Positions 1 through 10,286 of a DNA stretch of 64,000 nucleotides are shown here, one piece after another (positions within the stretch are counted from its first letter, which is position 1; every line of letters starts with the position of its first letter). The stretch lies in assembly GCA_964016985.1 (NCBI GenBank), contig OZ024829.1, positions 71,926,110 to 71,990,109 of the forward strand. The letters run 5' to 3'. The notes under the pieces are model-generated. The model searched no databases. It had not been told where the DNA came from and saw only the letters and a list, made by a program, of their open reading frames with translations. A program made the translations under genes and the position numbers. This stretch comes from Anodontia alba (taxonomy: Eukaryota > Mollusca > Bivalvia > Lucinida > Lucinidae).

Positions 1-351
1 AGAATTTGTTGCCATGGATACACAATGGTATCAATTAAGATATCATAAAAGTAGTTGTTTTATTGCTTTGAAACCAAAAAGTTCAGTCATTTATAGAGCT
101 ACTCTGAGGCAACATAACTATAAAACTAGTTCATTAGTGAATTTAAATTATGAATTAGAAATACATATACTTGGTTTTTGTGTTTTACATGTAAAATGGA
201 ATAGTCTAAATGACTTTAATAGTCTGGTTTGGACAGAAGGTTGGTGGTCTCTTTTGATTACATGTACATGTACTTCAATAGAATATAAGCAAATCAAAAA
301 GTTGAATTCTAAGTCTTGCACTTTTTATTTTTTCATTCACAATACATTGAT
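1..351. other. AT-rich sequence with no recognised gene
   Basis: The stretch left of the mariner element is AT-rich and unlike any other repeat in the window. A 132-codon open frame covers most of it, but the composition is low-complexity, it shows no motif, and it runs into the transposon end, so I do not call it a gene. It could be host intron or 3' flank. Confidence 0.4.
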
Positions 352-353
352 TA

Positions 354-1692
354 CGAGGGATGTTCGAAATGAATTGCCTATTTCTATCTGGAGACTTCAA
401 ATTTCAAGTTAGACCAAAAGTACTCATTTCATGCCCTCGAAGTACTCCCCGTGGCTAGAAATGCAAAGTTTCAGCCGATGTATCCCTTCTTGAAGGCGTC
501 ACGGTACGCTGATTTGGGCACAGTAATAAGGTACTGATGAATGGCAGATCCAAGTGCCTGTCGGGACTGGTATTTCCGCCCAGCAAGGAATGCTTTCAAT
601 TTCGGAAACAAAAAGAAATCACATGAGGCAAGGTCTGGGGAATATAGGGGGTGAGGCAAAACAGTTACTTTTTCTTTCTTCAAAAATGCCGTAACTATTG
701 CGGAGGTATGAGCTGGGGCATTGTCATGTAGAAGACGGACATGTTTAAAACCAGTGGCAGGGCGTCGTTTCTGATAATACTTTTTCAGTTTCTTCAGTAC
801 TACGTCTTTGTAGTACTTTCCAGTGATGCTTTTGCCCTTTTAAACTGGCACTTTTATTGCGACTCCTTCACCAGAGAAAAAGATTGCATACAAAACCTTC
901 TTTTTACTCAAAGAACGTTTGGCAATTATTGGGCATTTGCTGTGTTTAGTGGCCCAGATCTTATTGCTAACCTTTCTGACGGGCTCAAAATAATGGACCC
1001 AGGTTTCATCACCTGTGACGACATTGGCAAACTGCTTTTTGTCATATTTTGGAAACATTTGAAGCAGCTTTTTGGCCACTTTAACCCGTTGCCTCTTTTG
1101 CTCATCAGTCAACAGATGTGGCATCCATCTAGCAGAAATCTTTCTGACTTTCAAATGCTTCTTCAAAATAAGGTGAACCATTGATAGTCATATGCCTACC
1201 TTTCGTGCAATATCACGAACTGTAAATCTGGCATCTCCTTCAATTATTTCCTTAATTTTGGAAACGATTTCTTTACGAGATGCAGATTTTGGCCTACCTG
1301 ATTTCGGTGCATTTTTGATGGACTCTACACCAGACTCAAATTTCTTTTTCCACCACCAAACTGTGTCATAAGACACACAAGAAGGTTCAAAAGCAGTAGA
1401 AATTTCAGTCATCAGCTTCTTCAAAGAACAACCAAGTTTTGAGCGAGATTTGATGTAAGCCCATATTTCATCTTTTTTGTCGAAGCTTCTACCAACCATT
1501 TTTACTGCAGTGGTCAATGACTGCGTGTATTCAAATGGCAAATTTTATGTCTTACACTTAGTCTAACATGTACATTTATACACCATTGTGTAGATATTGA
1601 ATAGCCCTATACAGGTATGTATTGGTTTTTATCGTGCCCCATGTGGATATCGAGCTAGAGGACAATAAGCAATTCATTTCGAACATCCCTCG
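354..1692 (-). mobile_element. mariner-family DNA transposon, full length but dead
   Basis: A 1339-bp element with perfect 24-bp terminal inverted repeats (starting CGAGGGATGTTCGAAATG) at 354-377 and 1669-1692. It is flanked on both sides by TA (352-353 and 1693-1694), the target duplication expected for Tc1/mariner. Length, ends and the minus-strand transposase relic inside agree with mariner. The ends are intact, so it could in principle be mobilised in trans, but its own transposase is interrupted by two stop codons. Nothing else is carried. Confidence 0.93.
471..1541 (-). pseudogene. mariner transposase, interrupted by two in-frame stops
   Basis: Three open segments (1188-1541, 840-1181, 471-683) lie in one reading frame, separated only by a TGA at 1188-1190 and a TAA at 840-842, so this is one gene with two nonsense changes and no frameshift. 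The N-terminal part is a helix-turn-helix DNA-binding region. The catalytic part has D1 in GDETWVHYFEP (codon 1008-1010), D2 in LLHDNAPAH (codon 723-725) and D3 in YSPDLASCD (codon 618-620). D2 and D3 are separated by exactly 34 residues, which is the DD34D signature of mariner. If the internal Met near 1499 is the start, the product would be about 343 codons, the usual family length. It would cut and paste the surrounding element, but as it stands it cannot make a full protein. Confidence 0.92.
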
Positions 1693-1694
1693 TA

Positions 1695-1955
1695 TAATGC
1701 TTTTCTTCAAAAGAAGTGCTGTAAAATTGCTGTAAAATCTTTTTTCCATCACTGATAACAGATATACAAAACACACATGTACATGACTTTTTAAGTAGAT
1801 TCCAATGACTAATAACCTTTTTGTAAATACAAAATGCTTTAATACAAAATAAACTTATGTTATACTTCATTTTGTGGTAGAAAAAGCATGCTTTATGGAG
1901 TTTTCATAATAATTTTGTTACTGCCCTACCTTGAAATCCTGGAGGTGCTTGCTAT
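1695..1955. other. AT-rich spacer, nothing recognised
   Basis: Lies between the mariner right end and the first SINE. I see no motif, repeat or splice-site pair. Confidence 0.35.
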
Positions 1956-1967
1956 GTTCATTTGGAG

Positions 1968-2275
1968 GCCAGCCTAGGTGGCTCCATTGGATGCATGTTC
2001 AACTTGTGATTAGGTTACAGGTTTGACCCCCATCAGGTCAGCAACTTTATTTCATAGGGATTTGATCATGAAGTACTTTTTATGGTCATTCTCTCCCTTC
2101 CGCTATAATGTAAGAAGGGCAGTTGTCAGTTTCTGGCGAAAGAATGTGCACATTCACTGGTTAACCACTTAGAGGACTAAGCTGCCCAGTAAAAGTGTGT
2201 GGTTAGGTAAACTGACCAGGCTCTACATGACCCCCATTAGGTTGACTGGGCTGTAAAACCTCAACACAAACAAGT
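1968..2275 (+). mobile_element. tRNA-derived SINE (family 1), complete
   Basis: A 308-bp SINE bracketed by a 12-bp target duplication GTTCATTTGGAG (1956-1967 and 2276-2287). The 5' head is tRNA-like, with an A box in GGTGGCTCCATTGGATGC and a B box in GGTTTGACCCCCATC. The body and 3' end match the minus-strand copy at 15066-15371 (ending GGGTTGACTGNGCNGTAAAACC). It depends on LINE machinery for movement. Confidence 0.85.
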
Positions 2276-2287
2276 GTTCATTTGGAG

Positions 2288-2700
2288 ACAAATAGGTAGT
2301 CATGCGGAGCTGATTACAAACAAGCAGAGTATTGGGACATTTTCTACAAACCTTTATGCAACATACGAATGGTAAGCGTGCGTAAGCAAGGGGAGCTAGT
2401 TACGAACAATTACGCAGTCATGCGGAGCTGATTACAAACCAGCGGAGTATTGGGACATTTTCTACGAACCTTAACTCAAGATACGAATGGTAAGTATGCG
2501 TAAGCATGCAGAAATTTCATCCCAATACTCCGCTTGTTACGAAAGTGCGTAGCTCATTCCGAATGTGGTGGTAATAGTAGAGGTTTACGCATTCTCCACT
2601 CTGTTTTCAATTTTTCAGTAAAAAATTGCTTCGTAGTAAATGTCCCAATACTCCGCACAATATTTTCTTCATAGTTATTCGTAGTTGCACAAAAATCCTT
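2288..2700. repeat. palindromic repeat with internal tandem duplication
   Basis: A segment beginning AGTCATGCGGAGCTGATTAC occurs twice, about 118 bp apart (near 2298 and 2416). Inverted versions of the same words follow at 2520-2545 and 2628-2660 (CCCAATACTCCGC against GCGGAGTATTGGG; TTCGTAGTAAATGTCCC against GGGACATTTTCTACGAA). This looks like a fold-back or MITE-like repeat. No coding potential is apparent. Confidence 0.6.
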
Positions 2701-3693
2701 CGGAAATTTGAGGTACTGAGGAGGCTCTTGACTTGGAAAAAAGCAATGGAGAAGAAAGGACTGAGAGTAAATGCAGGAAAGACAAAGATCATGATCTGCG
2801 GTACTGGACTGGACCTCCTGCAGAGTTCAGGCGATTTTCAATGCGCCGTCTGTCGCTCTGGAGTGGGCAGCAACAGCATCTTCTGCAATGGCTGCAAGCA
2901 CTGGGTGCACAAGAAATGCAGTGGGTTCAAGCGCTTGACAAAAGACCCTGACTACAGATGTACAAGGTGCCAGGGAACTGCACGCCCCTTGGATGGCAGA
3001 CCACAGAAGGAAGTCCAGGTCGGACCTGACAAGCTTGAGGTGGTAGCTTCCTTATGCTACCTAGGAGACATGCTCTCAGCAGCAGGTGGCTGTGAACTTT
3101 CAACCACAACACGCGTGAAAACCGCCTGGAAGATGTTCAAGGATCTGCTATCAGTTCTCTCTTCATGCCACCTCTCTTTCAAAACACGTGGCCGTGTGTA
3201 CAGCTCTTGTGTGCGGAGGGCAATGCTCCATGCCAGTGAGACTTGGCCATTGACAAAGCCAAACCTCCAGCGTCTGCAGCGAAATGACAGGGCAATGATC
3301 AGACAGATCTGCAGTGTCAGGCCGCAAGACATTGTCACCACTAGATCCAGTGAGCTACTTGCGCAGCTTGGCATTGAGGATCTGGACCTCATTCTGGAGA
3401 GAAGACAGATGGTATGGACATGTGGAACGCTCCAATGGTGCAGTCAAGCCAGCCTTTGATATACAGGTTGATGGAAAACGTGGGCCTGGGAGGCCCAAGA
3501 TGACATGGAAGCAGCTGACAGAGGGATTGCAGAGAGTGGAAGCTCTCGGCTATCAATGCTCATGTTAGACATACCTGGAGATCTGGTGTGAGATCTGCCA
3601 TGCATGCAGCAAGCCAGCTATCTGGAAGGGGGCCCACTGATGTGGATTTTGCCCCTGTACCTGCACGTTAATCAAAAATCTGATTATGATTAT
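2701..3693 (+). mobile_element. 5'-truncated non-LTR retrotransposon (LINE copy 1)
   Basis: The 3' part of a LINE, ending in a short microsatellite tail (TGATTATGATTATGAT) typical of LINE 3' ends. The 3' untranslated part from about 3569 matches the shorter copy at 38797-39247. It abuts the family-E array at 3694. The left boundary is approximate because no target duplication is visible. Confidence 0.8.
2733..3568 (+). pseudogene. C-terminal part of LINE ORF2 (end of reverse transcriptase, PHD-like finger, C-terminal domain)
   Basis: The open frame starts inside the reverse transcriptase thumb (LRVNAGKTKIMICG), which is typical of LINE polymerases. A cysteine/histidine cluster follows, with spacing C-x2-C-x10-C-x2-C-x4-H-x2-C-x14-C-x2-C (CAVC, CNGC, H, C, CTRC). 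That is the C4HC3 layout of a PHD finger. Next comes the usual LINE C-terminal region (SCVRRAMLHASETW, then WYGHVERS and GPGRPKMTWKQL). The frame shifts near 3400-3410: one frame runs to 3459 and a second continues to 3568. Compared with the copy at 38797, a few bases are missing there. The upstream endonuclease and RT catalytic core are absent, so this is a dead 3' fragment. Confidence 0.82.
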
Positions 3694-5585
3694 GATCCCT
3701 GCCTCATGGTTTCAGAGAAGAAGATTTTTGAAGGTTCTCTTTAGCTATATAGCTCTATATATACATATGACCCCCTAGTGTACACCCATTTTGGAGCCCA
3801 GAGGCTTGATTGGAAGGATTTATGTTGGGGACCACTACACATTGCTACATACTCAATATATAAGCTGTGGGTCTCATGGTTTCAAAGAAGATTTTTTAGG
3901 TTTATTCCCATTATAAGTCTATGGGAGCTAATGACCCCCAGGGCATGGCCAGTTTGGGCCCCAAGAGCTTGATTGGCAGGATTTATGTAGGGGACCACTA
4001 AACATTGGTACATACTAAATATGTAAGCTGTGGGCTTCATGGTTTCGGAGGAGATTTTTTTAAGTTTTTTTTCCATTATAAGTCTATGGGAGCTAATGAC
4101 CCCCACACCCATCCCCCACCGCCCAGGGCATTGCCAGTTTGGACCCGAGGGGCTTGATTGGCAGGATTTATGTAGGGGGTCATTAAACACTGCTACTTAC
4201 TAAATATATAAGCTCTGGGCCTCATGGTTTCAGAGAAGATTTTTTAAGTTTTTTCCCATTATAAGTCTATGGGAGCTAATGACCCCTGGGGTGTGGCCAG
4301 TTTGGGCCCCAGGGGCTTGATTGATAGGATTTATGTAGGGGATCACTAAACATTGCCACATACTAAATATGTAAGCTGTCGGCCTCATGGTTTCAGAGAA
4401 GAAGATTTTTTAAGTTTTTTCCCATTATAAGTCTATGGGAGCAAATGACCCCCGGGGCGTGGCCAGTTTGGACCCCATGGGCTTGATTGGCAGCATTTAT
4501 GTAGGGGACCATTAAACATTGCTACTTACTAAATATATAAGCTCTGGGCCTCATGGTTTCAGCGAAGAAGATTTTTAAGTTTTTCCCATTATAAGTCAGT
4601 TGGAGCTACCAACCCCCGGGGCCTGGCCAGTTTGGGCTCCAGGGGCTTGATTGGCAGGATTTATGTATGGGACCACCAAACATTGCTGCATACTAAATAT
4701 GTAAGCTGTGGGCCTCATGGTTTCAGAGAAGAAGATTTTTTAAGTTTTTTTCCATTATAAGTCTATGGGGGCTAATGACCCCGGGGTGTGGCCTGTTTGG
4801 GCCTGTTTGGGCCCCAGGTGCTTGATTGTCAGGATTTATGTAGGGGCCCACTAAAGATTGCTACATACTAAATATGTAAGCTGTGAGCCTCATGGTTTCA
4901 GAGAAAAAGATTTTTTTTCCATTATAGGTCTATTGGAGCTAATGACCCCGGGTTGTGCCAGTTTGGACCCCAGGGACTTGATTGGCAAGATTTATGTAGG
5001 GGACACCACTAAACATTGCTACATACTAAATATTTAACCTCTGGGCCTCATGGTTTCAGAGAAGAAGATTTTTTTAAGTTTTTCCCATTATAAGTCTATA
5101 GGAGTTCACGACCCCCTGAAGATTTTTTAGGTTTATTCCCATTATAAGTCTATGGGAGCTAATGACCCCCAGGGCATGGCCAGTTTGGACCCCAGGGGCT
5201 TGATTGGCAGGATTTATGTAGGGGACCTCTAAACATTGGTACATACAAAATATATAAGGCGTGGGCCTCATGGTTTCAGAGAAAAAGATTTTTAAAGTTT
5301 TTCCCATTATAAGTCTATGGGAGCTATATATCGGCATGGTGGCCATCTTGATTTATGGACAGTGGACAGATTTATGGACAGTGACCATTTTTACAAATTT
5401 TCAATCCCCCTTAAATACAAGGCTCCACATTAAGTTTGAAGAAATCTGGCCCAGGGGTTTCAGAGGAGAAGTCGTTCAAAGGTGTGAACGGACGGGCAGG
5501 CGGACAGACAGACGGAGGGACAGAGGAAAGACGGACGGAGAGTGACCACAATAGTTCATCTTGAGCCTTTGGCTCAGGTGAGCTA
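3694..5585 (+). mobile_element. Family E tandem-array element, head missing
   Basis: About ten copies of a roughly 165-bp monomer fill 3694-5335. Key words are GGTTTCAGAGAAGAAG, CCATTATAAGTCTATGGGAG, TTGATTGGCAGGATTTATG and CATACTAAATATGTAAGC. A single-copy tail follows (5336-5585) with a GACGGAC-rich tract near 5490-5545 and the hairpin TGAGCC-TTT-GGCTCA (5562-5576), ending CAGGTGAGCTAAAA. The head is lost; the left edge is the LINE 3' end. Short open frames here are a side effect of monomer periodicity. Confidence 0.8.
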
Positions 5586-6663
5586 AAAATAACTAAAATC
5601 ATTCCGATTGGAAATCCAAAATAGCCACCTTGGTGGCCATCTTGAAAATCTATGTTTCACTTCTTTTCCTGAACCGAAAAGCCAAATGACTCGAAACTTG
5701 GTAGGAAGCATTGCAAATGACTTGCAGATCAAAAATAGCTAAAATCATTCCGATTGGAAATCCAAGATAGCGGCCATGGCTGCCATCTTGAAAATTTATT
5801 TTTCGCTTCTTCTCCTGAACTGAATGGCCAATTGACTCGAAACTTGGTAGGAAGCATCGGGGTGACTTGTAGATCAAAATAGCTAAAATCATTCTGATCT
5901 GAAATCCAAGATGGCCGCTATGGTGGCCATCTTGAAAATCTATTTTTCGCTTCTTCTCCTGAATTGAAAGGCTAATTTTCTTGAAACTTGGTAAGAAGCA
6001 TCAGGATGATTTGTAGATCAAAAATAGCTAAAATTTTTCCTATCTGAAATCCATTTTTTTGCTTATTCTCCTGAATCCAAAGGCCAACTGACTTGAAACT
6101 TGGTAGGAAACTTGTAGGTGACTTGTAGATAAAAAAATAGCTCAAATCCTTCCAGTCGGAAATCCAAGATGGCCGCAATCTATTTTTTGCTTCTTCTCCT
6201 GGACCGAAAGGCCAATTGACTCGAAACTTGGTAAGAAGCATTGGGGTAACTTTTAGATCAAAGAAAGTAATATTGTTCTGATCCAAAATCCAAGATGGCC
6301 ACCATGGCAGCCATCTAGAAAATTTATTTTTCACTTCTTTTCTTGAACTGAAAGGCCAATTGACTCAAACCTGGATACGAAGCTTTGGGGTGATTCGTAG
6401 ATTAAATATAGCTAAAATTGTTCAGATCGAAAATCAAAGATGGCTGCCATCTTAAAAAATCTATTTCATGCTTCTTCTCTTGAACAGAAAGGCCAATTGA
6501 CTTGAAACTTGCAGGAAGCATATGGGTGATTGGAAGATCAAAAATACCAAACATACAAGCAGATCTTTTAAGTAAAAAGTTGACAGACGCACGAAACACA
6601 ATGGACAACGGACGAAGACCGGTCACAAAAGCTCACCTTGAGCCTTTGGCTCAGGTGAGCGAA
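5586..6663 (-). repeat. Family A monomers in reverse orientation with a forward-facing tail
   Basis: Reverse-complement family-A monomers (GAAATCCAAGATGGCCGCC, CTTGGTAGGAAGCAT) run from 5586 to about 6560. They are followed in the forward orientation by a tail with GACAGACGCACG/GGACGAAGACCGGTCAC and the hairpin GCTCACC-TTGAGCC-TTT-GGCTCAG-GTGAGC (6631-6660). Monomer and tail orientation therefore disagree, unlike the other family-A elements. No head is seen. Confidence 0.75.
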
Positions 6664-6716
6664 TAAAAAAAAGAGGCCCGGGAATTAGCAATAAAAAATA
6701 AAGTAAAGAAAATGAA

Positions 6717-9700
6717 ACAAGAGGACTATAATGGTCCTATATCGCTCACCTGATCAAACAGATTTGCAGACTTACTGCTGAAGTTTTAGCCAAGTTCACT
6801 GCTCTAAGATTTATGTATAAATTTTATAGCCCTGCCCCCTACCAACCCCCCTCCCCCCCCCCCACCCCCACAACCACCAAGCCATGCTTTGTTTGTGTTG
6901 AGGTTTTACGTCCCAGTCAACCCAATGGGGTCATGTCGAGCGCGGTCAGTTTACCTAACCACACATTTACTGGGCAGCTTTTTTTCTTTTTAACACATCA
7001 TGACGACTTGACTTAATCTTGAAAGAGGGTCACCAACAGAACATTTCTGCCAAGTTATTTTGAAATTGGTCCAGTGGTTTCTGACAAAAAGATTTTTTAA
7101 AGTGTTTTATATCGCTATAAAGCCCTACCCACTAACGGCTATTTTTTTTTTTTTTGAGGAATCATGACAGCTTGAACAAACTTGGTAGAGGGTAACCAAA
7201 GGAACATTCCTGCCAAGTTAAATTGAAATCGGTTCAGTGTTTTCTGACAAGAAGAAGATTTTTAAAGTTTTCTATTTTGATCTATAGGGAAAATAAGCCA
7301 GTCCCACCCCTTAGCAGCCATGTTTCTTGACAAATCAAGATTGCTTGAACATTCTTGGTAGAGGGTCACAAAAGCATTATTGAAATCTGTCAGGAGGTAT
7401 TTGACAAGAAGAATTTTAAAGTTTTCTATACCGATATATATGGAAAATAAGCCCCGCCCCCTGGGGGCCATGTTTTTTGATGTATCATGAAGGCTTGAAC
7501 AATCTTGGTAGAGGGTCACCAAAGCAACATTCCTGCCAAGTTGCATTGAACTCGGTCCAATGGTTTCTTACGAGAAGGTTTTTAAAGTTTTTTATATAGA
7601 TATATAGGGAAAATAAGCCCCGTCCCCTAGAGGCCATGTTTTTTGACGATTCCTGACAGCTTGAACAACCTTGGTAGAGGGTCACCAAAGAAACATTCCT
7701 GCCAAGTTATATTGAAATCAGTCCATTGGTTTCTGATAAGAAGATTTTTTAGTTTTCTATATAGATATATATGGAAAATAAGCCCCACCCGCTAGCAGCC
7801 ATGTTTTTTGACAAATCACGATTACTTGAACAATCTTGGTAGAGGGTCACGAAGGAAACATTTTTGCCAAGTTATAATGAAATCGGTCTTGTGGTTGCTG
7901 ATAAGAAAATTTTTAAAGTTTTCTATATAGATATATAGGGAAAATAAGTCACCCCTCCCCCACCACTCCTCCCCCCCCCCCCCACCCCCCACCCCCCCCT
8001 CCTTCCCTGGTGGTGGCCATGTTTTTTGACGAATCATGACGGCTTGAACAACCATGAAAGAGGGTTACATAAGAAACATTTCTGCAATGTTATATTGAAA
8101 TCAGTCCAGTGGTTTCTGACAGGAAGATCATTAAAGTTTTCTATACAGATATTTAGGGAAAATATGCCCCGCCCCCTAGCAGCCATGTTTTTTGACAAAT
8201 CATGAATACTTGAACAATCTTGGTAAAGGGTCACCAAGGAAACATTTCTGCCAAGTTATATTGAAATCAGTCCAGTGGTTCCTGACAAAGAGATTTTTTT
8301 CAAGCTTTCTATATAGATATATAGGGGAAATAAGCCCCGCCCCTTAGCAGCCATGTTTTTTGACAAATCACGAGGGCTTGAACAATCTTGGTAAAGGGTC
8401 ACCAAGGAAACATTTCTGCCAAGCTGTACTGAAATCGGTCCAGTAGTTTCTGACAAGAAGATTTTTTTCAAGTTTTCTATATAGATATAAAGGCAAAATG
8501 AGCTCCACCCCCTTGCGGCCATGGTTTTTGATGACTCACGATTACTTGAACAATCTTGGTAGAGGGTCACTATGGAAACATTTTTGCCAAGTTATAATGA
8601 AATCGGTCCAGTAGTTTCTGATAAGAAGATTTTTCAAGTTTTTTATAAAGATATATAGGGAAAATAAGCCCCACCCCCTGGCGGCCATGTTTTTTGACAA
8701 ATCCAAATGGCTTGAACAATCTTGGTACAGAATCACCAAAGGAACATTTCTGCAAAATTACATTGCAATCGGTCCAGTGGTTTTCTGACAAGAAGATTTT
8801 TTTTAAGTTTTCTATATCGATATATAGGGAAAATAGAGGATCACCAAAGGAACATTTCTGCAAAATTATATGGAAATCTGTTCAGTGGTTTCTGACAAGA
8901 AGATTTTTAAAGTTTTCTATATAGATATATAAGGAAAATAAGCCCCGCCCCCTGACGGCCATGCTTTTTGACAAATCCAAATGGCTTGAACAATCTTGGT
9001 AGAGGATCACCAAAGGAACATTTCTGCAAAATTATATGGAAATCGGTCCAGTGGTTTCTGACAAGAAGATTTTTTAAGTTTTCTATATAGATATATAGGG
9101 TAAATAAGCCCCGCCCCCTGGCAGCCATGTTTTTTGACAAATCCAAATGGCTTGAATAATCTTGGTAGAGGATTACCAAAAGAACATTTCTGCAAAATTA
9201 TATGTAAATCAGTCCAGTGGTTTCTGACCAGAAGATTTTTTTTATTTTTATATAGAATAAGCCCCGCCCCCTGGTGGCCATGTTTTTTGACGAATCCAAA
9301 TGGCTTGAACAATCTTGGTAGAGGATCACCAAAGGAACATTTCTGCAAAATAATATTGAAATAGGTCCAGTGGTTTCTGATAAGAAGATTTTTTAAATTT
9401 TCTATATAGATATATAGGGAAAATAAGCTCCGCCCTCTGGCAGCCATGTTTTTTGACGAATCCAAACGGCTTGAAAAATCTTGGTAGAGGATCACCAAAG
9501 GAACATTTCTGCAAAACTATATGGAAATCGGTCCAGTTGTTTCTGACAAGAAGATTTTTTTAAGTTTTCTATATAGATATATAGGGAAAATAAGCTCCGC
9601 CCCCTGGCGGCCATGTTTTTTGACGAATCCAAATGGCTTGAATAATCTTGGTAGAGGGTCACCAAAGGAACATTTCTGCAAAATTATACGGAAATCGGTC

Positions 9701-9971
9701 CAGTGGTTTCTGACAAGAAGATTTTTTAAATTTAGTTAAAATATCTATTTTTAGCTCCTGTGACCTAAATATGCAATAGACCGGAACCATTTGAACAACT
9801 TTGAAAGAGGACCAACCAAGGATCAATTCTGTGAAGTTTGGTCGAATGCCAATCAGTGGTTTAGGAGGAGATGTTGTTTAAAGATTGTGGACGGACGGAC
9901 AGACGGACAACGACGACGGATGGTGAGTGATCACAATAGCTCTTCTTGAGCCTTCGGCTGAGGTGAGCTAA
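6717..9971 (+). mobile_element. Family B tandem-array element, complete
   Basis: The head is ACAAGAGG followed by an imperfect palindrome (ACTATAATGGTCC) and CGCTCACCTGA at 6717-6752. The array from about 7010 to 9735 has some 16 monomers of about 165 bp (GGTAGAGGGTCACCAAAG, GGTCCAGTGGTTTCTGAC, GATATATAGGGAAAATAAGC, CCCCGCCCCCTAGCGGCCAT). The tail at 9736-9971 has TGGACGGACGGACAGACGG, then TGAGCC-TTC-GGCTGA and GGTGAGCTAA. A poly-C/CACCC tract interrupts one monomer (7954-8002). The peptide-like repeats in several frames are the monomer read through, not genes. Confidence 0.85.
6888..6978 (-). mobile_element. SINE family 1, 5'-truncated fragment
   Basis: About 90 bp matching the 3' end of the SINE at 15066-15371 (TTTGTTTGTGTTGAGG through AACCACACATTTACTGGGCA), inserted near the head of the family-B element. 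The tRNA head is missing. Confidence 0.8.
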
Positions 9972-10286
9972 TAATAAAATATATCAATAAATATTGGACA
10001 GCAATCATTAGGTTATCTTTCTACATATATGGTTGGTCCTGAAAAGTCTTTTTATATAAGTCAGTTGAGATGTTTGACACTTCTCAACTTCTCATCATTA
10101 ACACCTCTATGTCACTTTAAAAGGGTAGCCGACCATGACATGAGTGAAATCTGTTTACAACTACGATGGCCCAGTGATTGCAAATAATACCAGTCTATTT
10201 ATCTACTGTCTATTGGTGTTTTTCAAAGGACAACAAAATTAATATTTTCGGTCTACAAAGGATAATGAAAAATATTAAATAAGATG
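9972..10286. other. Inter-element spacer, possibly host intron
   Basis: About 315 bp of non-repetitive AT-rich sequence between two complete tandem-array elements. I checked both strands for exon-like segments with splice sites and found none I trust. Confidence 0.4.

Noticed and set aside
14..412. 132-codon open frame at the left edge
   Set aside because: It runs into the mariner terminal repeat and has no recognisable domain or codon pattern.
7262..9739. Many overlapping open frames with recurring peptides on both strands of the family-B array
   Set aside because: The peptides repeat with the DNA monomer period and appear on opposite strands at once; there are no starts, splice sites or composition supporting genes.
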